From JAKSCF01 sp028279945 (lineage in GTDB: Bacteria > Bacillota > Clostridia > Peptostreptococcales > JAAYPU01): a stretch of DNA of 13,794 nt. The DNA lies in the NCBI GenBank assembly GCA_028279945.1, contig JANQMT010000152.1:1-13794 (forward strand), given 5' to 3'. Below, in pieces: positions 1 to 6,349 of this stretch. The notes under the pieces are model-generated. The model had not been told where the DNA came from. It made no database searches and saw only the letters and a program-made list of their open reading frames with translations. Both the position numbers and the translations under genes were made by a program. Every line of letters starts with the position of its first letter. Position 1 is the first letter of the stretch.

Positions 1-120
1 ATCCTTAGATCAGTGGTGATGCGAAAGATTTCATACCTATACACAGTAGCGGGGGCTGTAGAGGAATTTAACCTCTTTCCCTTTTAACCTCTAATATAAG
101 AGGCACCCTATAACATATTA
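1..120 (-). promoter_or_regulatory. Cobalamin (B12) riboswitch aptamer, cut by the left edge
   Basis: Read on the minus strand, this stretch carries the conserved core of the adenosylcobalamin/cobalamin riboswitch in the right order: GGTGCC near 103-108, AAAAGGGAA (78-86), GGTTAAATTCC (63-73), the ACAGCCCCCGCTACTGT block (43-59), and CACCACTG (11-18). One departure from the usual core is GGTTAAATTCC where GGTGAAATTCC is more common. The aptamer's 3' part and the expression platform lie beyond the left edge, as does the controlled gene. In this family cobalamin binding normally shuts down a downstream B12-synthesis, B12/cobalt-uptake or B12-independent isoenzyme gene. The family call rests on direct motif recognition. 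The identity of the regulated gene is unknown. Confidence 0.9.
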
Positions 121-140
121 AATTTTTACATCTAATAATC

Positions 141-168
141 ATTATACTTATTTAAATATATATGTCAA
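141..168 (-). promoter_or_regulatory. Sigma-A-type promoter of the cobalamin riboswitch transcript
   Basis: On the minus strand a perfect TTGACA (163-168) is followed after 16 bases by a perfect TATAAT (141-146). The predicted start of transcription is near 134, which places the riboswitch core about 15-30 nt into the RNA. This shows that the leader is transcribed independently of the genes to its right. Confidence 0.8.
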
Positions 169-456
169 GTATAAAACAATAAGGTTGTTCTCAATTAAAT
201 CCATGGGATTAATAAAGCCTAATACCTTAATTAATTCTTTCAAATTAATAAGTACTACTTGGTACTATGCTATACATGTGATAGAACTTTAAATGATTTT
301 TCATATGCTATTCTAATGATTTTATATAATCCGATGTTATATTTTATAAGTTCAAATCTACACAAGTAAGTCTTTGTTTATTCTTAATATGGCGTTAAAA
401 CTAATATGCAAAAATAAAATAGTTTCACCATTTTGTATATTTCTGCGTAAAAGTTA
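169..456. other. AT-rich intergenic stretch without a recognisable gene
   Basis: About 290 bases lie between the riboswitch promoter and the hairpin behind the FIST gene. I checked both strands. All frames are broken frequently by stops, and there is no ribosome binding site followed by an open frame. Only weak short dyads are seen, such as AGTAC...GTACT near 250-265. It looks like plain intergenic DNA. Confidence 0.6.
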
Positions 457-479
457 GACCCCTTAAAATTAAAGGGGTC
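457..479 (-). terminator. Probable terminator hairpin behind the FIST gene
   Basis: GACCCCTT (457-464) pairs perfectly with AAGGGGTC (472-479) around a 7-base AT loop, about 25 bases after the FIST stop codon. On the minus strand the stem is followed by TAACTTTTACG, which is only moderately U-rich, so the terminator is plausible rather than ideal. The sequence around it (GCGTAAAAGTTAGACC) could also be the end of an old insertion element, but no partner copy is visible. Confidence 0.45.
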
Positions 480-502
480 AGTTAGAATTCTTTTATTATT
501 AC

Positions 503-1582
503 TTATAGCCTAGAGATAACACATGCACCTTCATGAATTACAAGTTTTCTTTCCTTATTATTATTTGAAAATTCACCAGTTGTTATTGCTCCCTCAGATT
601 TATATATTCCTTTTTTATCAATCATATTAATCTCTTCTTTATACTCTTCTTCCAAGAATAATAATCTTGATAAACAGGAAAATACAAATGTTCTCTCATT
701 AACATTTGTAAGAGATGGTGTTAAAGTTTCTAAATCTTCTAGCAGTATAGATTTATTTGATTTTATTATGTAGAACTCATGATTTTCATCTATAGGTCTA
801 GAAAATTTAATATCACTCTCACCTATCATTTCAACAGGAAATCTAATGTCAATTATTTTTCCATTTTTTACAGTAGCCAAAGGATGACTGCTTGCATATA
901 AGAAAAATTCTTCCTTTGTTATGTATACATCAGTGATGCTTTCTAATTCATCTCTATACACTTCTGATGCGTTATCGTTATCTATTTCATTAATTATATT
1001 ATTTGTAGTTTTTGTAGCCTTGAATGGACCATTTAATATTTCCCATCCAAACTTCACTTCTGTATTACTTTCCTCTTTAATCAAACATAGATGAAAAGCA
1101 TCTTTAAAAAATCCATTATTATTAAAAACTACTTTATCTTGCGTTAAACTATAATTACTCATTCTATTTCCATGATAAGCAGATCCACCACCAATATAAT
1201 TGACATCGGCATCTATTTTAGAATCTACCGTTTCAATTAAATCATTATTTTTATCAGATAGATAATCAGCAATGATAATTCCAGTATATTTTTTATTAGG
1301 ATCTAATTTAGGTACTTTTCTCATCAAAAATGGATATACAAGTTGTGAATATACAGGCTTTAATTCTTTTATAATAAATCCTGCTGAACGAAGTTCTCCG
1401 TTAGCAATTAATCCAGGATATATTCCTCCGAAAAACTTTATTTCTCTTTCATTTAAATCATCCATCAATTGTACTATTTCATTATTTGAATCTTGTCCCA
1501 CTAAAATAAAATACTCACTCTCGTTACTTTTAAGATCAAATATTGTTGAACTCTTTAACTCTTCTAAGTTCTTGTAATACAT
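503..1582 (-). CDS. Stand-alone FIST-domain protein (FIST_N plus FIST_C)
   Basis: A 359-residue protein with no signal peptide or membrane segment. The N-terminal half resembles the FIST_N sensory domain, with FFGGIYPGLI at about 50-59, YIGGGSAYHG at 129-138, and GFFKDAFHLCLI at 157-168. The C-terminal part has the FIST_C pattern of FSCLSRLLFL at 301-310 followed by GAITTGEFS at 331-339. FIST domains are proposed small-ligand sensors, possibly for amino acids, usually fused to or encoded beside histidine kinases, methyl-accepting proteins or cyclic-di-GMP enzymes. Here no output domain is attached and no signalling gene is adjacent. I chose the ATG at 1580-1582 rather than a TTG 30 bases upstream because a strong AGGAGG lies 8 bases before it and would fall inside the longer version. 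The family call is good. The biological role is unknown. Confidence 0.8.
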   Translation of the reverse strand: MYYKNLEELKSSTIFDLKSNESEYFILVGQDSNNEIVQLMDDLNEREIKFFGGIYPGLIANGELRSAGFIIKELKPVYSQLVYPFLMRKVPKLDPNKKYTGIIIADYLSDKNNDLIETVDSKIDADVNYIGGGSAYHGNRMSNYSLTQDKVVFNNNGFFKDAFHLCLIKEESNTEVKFGWEILNGPFKATKTTNNIINEIDNDNASEVYRDELESITDVYITKEEFFLYASSHPLATVKNGKIIDIRFPVEMIGESDIKFSRPIDENHEFYIIKSNKSILLEDLETLTPSLTNVNERTFVFSCLSRLLFLEEEYKEEINMIDKKGIYKSEGAITTGEFSNNNKERKLVIHEGACVISRL

Positions 1583-1617
1583 CTTGTCATCCTCCTGAAC
1601 ATTGTATTTCAAAAAAT

Positions 1618-1626
1618 ATTATATCA
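1618..1626 (-). promoter_or_regulatory. Extended -10 promoter for the FIST gene
   Basis: On the minus strand TGATATAAT (1618-1626) forms a perfect extended -10 element (TGnTATAAT). The start of transcription would fall near 1611, giving a leader of about 28 bases that contains the AGGAGG. No good -35 is seen, which is acceptable for extended -10 promoters. The gene is probably transcribed separately from merR, which lies about 145 bases upstream. Confidence 0.55.
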
Positions 1627-1725
1627 ATAATATGCTTTACTGAGTTATCTCTAAATTAAGTGTCTTTTATACTTTACTAATTTATTCTCTATGACTGAAT
1701 TTAGATTAAATTTAAAACAACTCAA

Positions 1726-2091
1726 TTAACAATCTATTTTTTTACCATCATACCATTCAAGTTTTTTATCAATTTTATCAATAAACCTTTGTAGTTCTCT
1801 TATTTGATTTTCAATTTTCTGCTTATGCTTTTTTAAAAGTTGCTTTCTTTTAGGTATAGTTTTATCACCCTCAAGACTTAAATCAATAATGTATTTTATC
1901 TCTTGAAGGGACATTCCTGTTTCTCTCATACAGTTTATAAAATCAATCCAATAGATATCATCATCACTAAAAACTCTAATACCTCTTGTATTTCTTTTAA
2001 TTGGTGGTAATAATCCTTCCTTTTCATAAAATCTCAAAGTATATGCTGTCAAACCAACAGCTTCCGCTACTTCTCCTATTGAATACTCCAA
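1726..2091 (-). CDS. MerR-family regulator, AdhR/NmlR-like
   Basis: A 121-residue transcription factor. The N-terminal winged helix-turn-helix begins EYSIGEVAEAVGLTAYTLRF (2-21) and continues with FYEKEGLLPP (21-30) and the second-wing region RVFSDDDIYWI. A charged coiled-coil dimerisation helix runs from about 82 to 113. The protein is short and has no large ligand domain. Cys54, in FINCMRETGMS, sits at the place of the single conserved cysteine of AdhR/NmlR regulators, which sense reactive aldehydes or thiol stress. I chose the TTG at 2089-2091 because AAGGGG lies 7 bases before it and the protein then begins in the usual MerR manner. The GTG at 2100 would overlap its own binding site. It sits directly downstream of the aldehyde reductase gene and probably controls it. 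Ligand and cysteine role are inferred. Confidence 0.88.
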   Translation of the reverse strand: MEYSIGEVAEAVGLTAYTLRFYEKEGLLPPIKRNTRGIRVFSDDDIYWIDFINCMRETGMSLQEIKYIIDLSLEGDKTIPKRKQLLKKHKQKIENQIRELQRFIDKIDKKLEWYDGKKIDC

Positions 2092-2127
2092 AATATTCAC
2101 CCCTTTTATATATAGAACTTTGCTCTA

Positions 2128-2156
2128 ATCTTATGAAAGATATTTATGTTTGTCAA
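2128..2156 (-). promoter_or_regulatory. Promoter of the merR gene
   Basis: On the minus strand TTGACA (2151-2156) and TAAGAT (2128-2133) are separated by exactly 17 bases, about 40 bases before the TTG start of merR. The spacer has normal length and no dyad, unlike the reductase promoter. The regulator gene therefore appears to be expressed constitutively, with possible read-through from the reductase gene. Confidence 0.6.
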
Positions 2157-2168
2157 TCATAATCAAAA

Positions 2169-2284
2169 TCATGCACTTTTTCTTAATTCATAAACTTCTT
2201 CCAGAGCTTTTACATTTTGTTCAATAGGAGTAAAAATATTAAGCACTAACAGATTGACATAATCAACTGTTTTATGGAAATAAT
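2169..2284 (-). pseudogene. Possible gene remnant between the reductase and merR
   Basis: Immediately after the reductase stop codon, in a different minus-strand frame, about 38 codons read without a stop and end at TGA 2169-2171. The peptide includes KTVDYVNLLVLNIFTPIEQN and ends LEEVYELRKSA. It has a protein-like mix of residues but no start codon or ribosome binding site. The ending loosely resembles the C-terminus of flavodoxin-fold/NADPH-quinone reductases, which often close with a YELGK-like helix, but this is weak. It may be the tail of a deleted oxidoreductase gene, or chance in AT-rich DNA. Confidence 0.3.
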
Positions 2285-3448
2285 CTACATTGCACTTTCT
2301 AATATCTTGCGACTAATATCTAATGTTAAATCTTGAGTTTCAGATAATGCAACCATTTTATGTTTTTCTAATGCTTTAATAACATCATCTATTCTATCTT
2401 TAGTAACTCCATAATCTGATAAACGAGTTTTAACTCCTAGACTTTCGAAGAAGTCACGAGTTTTGCTAATTGATAAATCAATCTTCTCATCTTCGTTACC
2501 TTCTGTTATATTCCAAACTCTTTCAGCATACTGAACAAGTTTTTCTCTCTTTTGTTCTTTTCTTATCTCCCAGACTGATGACTGTAATACAGCTAAAGTT
2601 TTTGCATGATCTATTCCAAATATACCTGTTAACTCATGACCAATCATATGAGTAGTCCAATCTTGTGGAACACCTGCTGCTATTAACCCATTAAGCCCCA
2701 TAGTTGCACACCAAACAAGATTAGCTCTTGTATTATAATCATATGGCTCATCAATAGTTTTTCTACCAATTTCAATTAGTGTCTGTAATATTCCTTCTGA
2801 TGTTCTATCTTGAAATCTTCCATCTACAGGGAATGTTATATATTGTTCAGCTACATGGACAAATGTATCAATAACTCCATTTGCAACCTGTGTTGCTGGT
2901 AAAGAGAATGTTAATGTTGGATCTAGTATTGAAAACTTTGGAAATGATAATGTACTAAACACTGGGAATTTTCCATCACCATAGCTGATTACTGCCCCTG
3001 AATTCATTTCTGAACCTGTCGCTGGTAATGTTACAACAGTTCCCATTGGTAATACTTTTGAAACTGATGGTACTGGAGTGAACCCATATTTAAATAAATC
3101 TGCCTTATTCTCACCTTCATAATTTATTGCTAGATTTACAAATTTAGTTCCGTCCATAACTGATCCTCCGCCTACAGCTAATAAAAAATCTATATTTTCT
3201 TTTTTTGCAATTTCTACAGCTTTTATCAGTGTTTCATATTTAGGATTGGGCTCAATGCCACCAAATTCTACTATTGTACGATTTTTTAAAGCATCAATAA
3301 CTTTTGTTAAAGTACCAAATCTTTTTACACTTCCGCCACCATAAAGTACTAATACTTTTGCATCTTTAGGTACAAGATTATTTAATTCTCCTATTCTGTC
3401 TTTTCCAAAGACTATATGAGTTGGATTGTAAAAATCAAAATTAAGCAT
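2285..3448 (-). CDS. yqhD: Iron/zinc-dependent alcohol dehydrogenase, YqhD-type NADPH aldehyde reductase
   Basis: A 387-residue cytoplasmic group III (iron-containing) alcohol dehydrogenase, the same length as E. coli YqhD and recognisably similar along its length. The dinucleotide-binding half shows YGGGS (36-40), FGGIEPNP (62-69), and AVGGGSVMDGTKF (91-103). The C-terminal helical half carries the metal ligands at exactly the YqhD numbering: Asp194 and His198 (NGVIDTFVH), His267 (WTTHMIGHE), and His281 (FGIDHAKTLA). YqhD reduces a broad range of aldehydes, including short-chain and lipid-peroxidation aldehydes, to alcohols with NADPH. The start ATG is preceded by AGGAGG at good spacing. The upstream promoter has a MerR-type long spacer with a palindrome, and the merR gene follows downstream, so aldehyde-induced expression is likely. 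Fermentative alcohol formation is an alternative role. Confidence 0.93.
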   Translation of the reverse strand: MLNFDFYNPTHIVFGKDRIGELNNLVPKDAKVLVLYGGGSVKRFGTLTKVIDALKNRTIVEFGGIEPNPKYETLIKAVEIAKKENIDFLLAVGGGSVMDGTKFVNLAINYEGENKADLFKYGFTPVPSVSKVLPMGTVVTLPATGSEMNSGAVISYGDGKFPVFSTLSFPKFSILDPTLTFSLPATQVANGVIDTFVHVAEQYITFPVDGRFQDRTSEGILQTLIEIGRKTIDEPYDYNTRANLVWCATMGLNGLIAAGVPQDWTTHMIGHELTGIFGIDHAKTLAVLQSSVWEIRKEQKREKLVQYAERVWNITEGNEDEKIDLSISKTRDFFESLGVKTRLSDYGVTKDRIDDVIKALEKHKMVALSETQDLTLDISRKILESAM

Positions 3449-3495
3449 TTTCTAATTCCTCCTATATTTTATTTAATAATATATTTGATATTTTA

Positions 3496-3526
3496 ATATT
3501 ACTACTTAGAGTTAACTATAAGTCAA
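3496..3526 (-). promoter_or_regulatory. Reductase promoter with MerR-type operator in a 19-bp spacer
   Basis: On the minus strand TTGACT (3521-3526) and TAATAT (3496-3501) are separated by 19 bases, two more than optimal, which is the hallmark of promoters that MerR proteins activate by untwisting DNA. The spacer is filled by a 20-bp palindrome, ACTTAGAGTTAACTATAAGT (3504-3523 as read on the plus strand), which is perfect except for one mismatched pair. It closely resembles the CTT-GAGTTAACTC-AAG type of operator associated with AdhR/NmlR-like regulators. The arrangement strongly suggests direct control by the MerR protein encoded at 1726-2091. Confidence 0.82.
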
Positions 3527-3652
3527 TAGATAATTATAATTTTCAAGGTGAATATTTAATTTTGGTTACTTTTTAGTTTAATTTATACACTGTTTCCACA
3601 TATAGCAATTTTTCACTAGAAACACAATCTAGAGCATGACACGAAAAGACGC
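3527..3652. other. Intergenic DNA between the reductase promoter and the IS element
   Basis: No open frame or strong motif is seen. A short CTAGA...TCTAG dyad lies near 3616-3632 without a U-run. Any long transcript from the right-hand operon would run into this stretch through the insertion element. Confidence 0.5.
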
Positions 3653-3681
3653 GGGGACGTCAGACCAATGTCATAAAGCTA
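3653..3681 (+). repeat. Left terminal inverted repeat of the IS4-family element
   Basis: It begins GGGGACGT and continues with the shared core AGACCAATGTCATAAAGCTA. It matches the reverse complement of 4408-4436 at 27 of 29 positions. Confidence 0.85.
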
Positions 3682-3802
3682 TAGTGGAAAAAATTACAAC
3701 GACTTATTATTAACAGTAAATACGTGATTTTTATCAAAATACTCAATAATAGAATTAAATACTATTAGCTTTTCTATCAAATTCTATTAAGGGATGAGTT
3801 TA

Positions 3803-4394
3803 ATGAACAAAAGTTTTTTAAATGCAATAAGAAATACTAAAAAACAAATTAACAGTATAAGTTTCATGATAAAAACAAGAATGAAACCTACATATTTTGT
3901 CAGAAATAGTTCTAAAATAAGTTTTAGAGATGCTATATATTTTATGCTTAGGAAGAATACTAAAACTATGCAAATAGAGTTGGATGATTTCTTTAGGGAA
4001 TAGAAGTAAAATATAATCAACTCAAAAGCAAATATGAGTTAGAAAACTTTTCTGGACCCAATCCAATTGCAATAATGCAGGGTTTCTATGCATCAATATA
4101 CTTATCTAACATGATGACCTTAGCTCAAAATGAGGCTAATGAAAAAGTGAAGACAGAAAAAAAGGCTTAAAATATGAACATAAAGTTAATATGAACATAC
4201 TTATACCCAAAATCCGAAACACTTTAATTAAATGTTTACTTGCAGAAGATAAAAAAACAAGAGGTAAGATTTTTGATGAAGCAATGAGCAGAATAACCAA
4301 AAACCTTATTCCAATAAGGCCTAATAGGTGTTTCACTCGAAAAGAGCCTTCAAGAAAAAATAAACATCCTACAAATAGAAAACGTAGCATGTGA
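3803..4394 (+). pseudogene. IS4-family transposase, internally deleted and frameshifted
   Basis: The N-terminal piece starts at the ATG at 3803, with AAGGG nine bases before it, and ends with SFRDAIYFMLRKNTKTMQIE and LDDFF, as in clostridial IS4-type transposases. It then stops at 4003. From about 3997 the C-terminal piece follows in another frame: GIEVKYNQLKSKYELENFSG. In this piece Glu and Lys of the IS4 Y-R-E-K signature are separated by six residues as expected, so Glu is the last residue of the DDE triad. Both catalytic aspartates and the signature arginine and tyrosine are gone. A further one-base shift in an A-run near 4157-4163 puts the last part (LKYEHKVNMNIL to PTNRKRSM, stop 4392-4394) in a third frame. 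It cannot encode an active enzyme. Confidence 0.88.
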
Positions 4395-4407
4395 AATTAT
4401 GGTAACT

Positions 4408-4436
4408 TAGCTTTATGACATTGGTCTGCCGTCCTC
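4408..4436 (-). repeat. Right terminal inverted repeat of the IS4-family element
   Basis: The reverse complement begins GAGGACGG and continues with the same core as the left end, AGACCAATGTCATAAAGCTA. There are two mismatches over 29 bases. It lies directly beside the ABC-transporter remnant. Confidence 0.85.
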
Positions 4437-4440
4437 CTTG

Positions 4441-4671
4441 TTACATACTCCAGCTTGCCGACTGGTGTTGGAAATTCCATAAATGCGCATACAAGCCGTC
4501 TTTTTTGAGTAATACTTCATGTACACCTGCACAGCCATCCTCTTGTTTTCTAGAACGGAAGGGTGGCTGCGCCTTTAATTGTTTTCAGTGGGCGTACTAT
4601 TATCAAAACGGTCTTATTGCTTACGAGCGCATAGATGACGCACTGAGCCTTGGTTTTGTTCTCAGTTATAT
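4441..4671 (-). pseudogene. C-terminal remnant of a third YbtP/Q-type ABC half-transporter
   Basis: Two frames on the minus strand together give the last 75 or so residues of an ABC ATPase domain. The first frame (4672 down to the TAG at 4550) reads TENKTKAQ, then YALVSNKTVLII and LKTIKGA. This matches the stretch from the D-loop to the helix after the H-loop, with the usual IAHRL decayed to IVRPL and the switch histidine lost. A frameshift later, the second frame (4542-4441) reads EDGCAGVHEVLLKKDGLYAH, then LWNFQHQSASWSM and stop. The ending corresponds to GLYKTLW...W and DLYRQLW...W in the two intact half-transporters of this window. Right after the stop an AAGGAGG remains, as if another gene once followed where the IS element now sits. 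The remnant begins exactly at the stop codon of the binding-protein gene, which points to a deletion joint. Confidence 0.75.
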
Positions 4672-6294
4672 TTAATTAGCTATAATACCAGACACATCAA
4701 CTTTCGACGGTTGTCCATTGAACTTATAATCTTTAATTAATTCTTTATTGAATATTACAAGTTCCCTAGAGTATGAAACCGGAACATACAATGCTTCCTG
4801 GTGCAATGTTGTCAAAATATAATCATAGATTCTTTGAATTTTTTCGCTATCAATCGTATTTGACAATTCTTTTATTTTCTGATCTATTTCCGGTTTTACA
4901 GCTAATCCTTGCTGTACTGGATTGTTCCAGCTTGGAACAGCCATAATATTGATAAATATCTGTGGATCATAGGGTATTCCAATTGTTTCTAATATTGAGA
5001 TTGTAAAATTACCTTCAGTAGCCTTTCCAAACCAAGCCATACGTTCCAACCCGGTTACCTTGACATCAAATCCTATTTCTTTGAGCTGCCCGGCTAAAGC
5101 CAGTGAAACATCTTCTTGTACACCTACACCAGATTTAAAAAGTATCTCGGCTTCCAATCGCTGCCCGTCTTTTTCTCTGATCTCATTTTTGCCTATTGCT
5201 AGCCATCCAGCTTTATCCAGCAGGTCTTTTGCCTTTTCAACATCATAATCGTAAGCTTCCAAAGAAATATCACAATAAGGCAACTCAGGATTCAATAAGA
5301 AATCCGCTTTTGTTTCGATTCCATAAAGCACATTGTCACATATTACCTGTCTGTCAATGGCATATTGGACTGCAAGCCTAACATTCTTATCATCAAAAGG
5401 AGGTTTTGTGGTATTAAGCTTTATACCATTGGTTTTAACAACGGATTCGGATATTTTAGCTTCAAATTTATCATCACTTGCAAATTCCGAAAAGGCATCA
5501 TAAGTAATGTTGTTTGCACCAACAATCATGTCTATTTCTCCTGCCCTAAGAGCCATTATTCTTGATTCCATATCAGGTATTATTTTTACAACGAATTGTT
5601 TTACTGTCGGTTGCTCACCCCAATAGTTATCGTTTCTGACAAAGGTGTATTCCCGCCCTTTCAAAAAACTATCCAGCATATATGGACCAGTCCCAAAAGT
5701 TTTAGAATCAGTGCCCTCTGAAAGGCCTTCTTCCGTATATGCACTAGGAGACATCATTCCATAAGGGTTTACGTTTGTCAGTTCCTGCAATGCTCCGTAA
5801 TAAGGCTCTGTTAATACAAGCTTTACAGTGTAATTATCAATAACCTTCACTTCATCTAATGTTTTTAGCACAGTAAAACTATTGACAAACATTTCCCCCC
5901 AAATTTTTGGAATCATATCAAAATTCTTTTTTACGACCTCTGCATTAAAGTCTGCACCATTTGAAAATTTTACTCCCTCTTTCAGCTTGAATGTAATTTC
6001 ATTTTCATTCACTTCCCATGATTCAGCCAGGCCGGATGTAATCTTTCCTTTTTCATAATTGACTAGGGTTTCGTAAAAATTTGCAAGGTAAGATACAGAT
6101 GCCATTTCATTCGTAAGTGTAGTAATATTACTACTACCCATAAGGTCAGAGCTTTGGCACATAACTATTTTGTTGATTTCTTTTTCTGAGCTTTCCGCTC
6201 CGGTTTCTATAGCATCTCTGCTGGTTGTGCAACCGGCTGTTAACAATACAACCAGCAACATAACTGCTAAAATAGCTGTCATTTTTTTGATCAT
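4672..6294 (-). CDS. Family-5 solute-binding lipoprotein (peptide/nickel/metallophore type)
   Basis: A 540-residue extracytoplasmic substrate-binding protein of the SBP_bac_5 family (OppA/DppA/NikA/CntA). It has a lipoprotein signal peptide: positive start MIKK, hydrophobic core, and lipobox LTAGC with the acylated Cys22. Family features include the early GLAESWEV (residues 84-91) and KLKEGVKFSNGADFNAE segments, the FGTGPYML motif, and NDNYWGEQPTV, typical of family-5 binding proteins. It would capture the ligand outside the membrane and deliver it to the two permeases encoded upstream in the same operon. The ATG at 6292-6294 follows AAAGGGG. The gap to the upstream ATPase gene is 55 bases with no hairpin. 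The binding protein comes last in this operon, whereas in cntABCDF or nikABCDE it comes first. Ligand class (metal chelate, nickel complex or peptide) cannot be decided here. Confidence 0.9.
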   Translation of the reverse strand: MIKKMTAILAVMLLVVLLTAGCTTSRDAIETGAESSEKEINKIVMCQSSDLMGSSNITTLTNEMASVSYLANFYETLVNYEKGKITSGLAESWEVNENEITFKLKEGVKFSNGADFNAEVVKKNFDMIPKIWGEMFVNSFTVLKTLDEVKVIDNYTVKLVLTEPYYGALQELTNVNPYGMMSPSAYTEEGLSEGTDSKTFGTGPYMLDSFLKGREYTFVRNDNYWGEQPTVKQFVVKIIPDMESRIMALRAGEIDMIVGANNITYDAFSEFASDDKFEAKISESVVKTNGIKLNTTKPPFDDKNVRLAVQYAIDRQVICDNVLYGIETKADFLLNPELPYCDISLEAYDYDVEKAKDLLDKAGWLAIGKNEIREKDGQRLEAEILFKSGVGVQEDVSLALAGQLKEIGFDVKVTGLERMAWFGKATEGNFTISILETIGIPYDPQIFINIMAVPSWNNPVQQGLAVKPEIDQKIKELSNTIDSEKIQRIYDYILTTLHQEALYVPVSYSRELVIFNKELIKDYKFNGQPSKVDVSGIIAN

Positions 6295-6349
6295 TTTCTT
6301 GTTTCCCCTTTCGGTTTTAATTTTAAATTTTTATATAATCAGCAATTCC

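Larger units (their letters stand above)
3653..4436 (+). mobile_element. Internally deleted IS4-family insertion element (about 0.78 kb)
   Basis: The element is bounded by 29-bp terminal inverted repeats with two mismatches and contains the two ends of an IS4-family transposase gene without its middle. Full-length relatives carry a transposase of roughly 400 or more residues, so about half of the element is missing. It cannot move by itself, but its intact ends could still be recognised by a related transposase. No clear target-site duplication is visible in the flanks, and the flanks differ in base composition. This fits a later rearrangement or a deletion through the element rather than a simple insertion. 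Confidence 0.85.

Noticed and set aside
4150..4175. A-run frameshift in the transposase as programmed frameshifting
   Set aside because: IS4-family transposases are normally read from one frame, and this gene has also lost its centre, so simple decay is the better explanation.
3640..4450. Target-site duplication around the IS element
   Set aside because: I compared the bases outside both terminal repeats and found no matching 8-12 base direct repeat.
4415..4675. Plus-strand open frame of 86 codons with a protein-like end (YYYQNGLIAYERIDDALSLG)
   Set aside because: The opposite strand of the same stretch matches the end of an ABC ATPase in two frames, which explains the region better. The frame also begins inside the IS terminal repeat.
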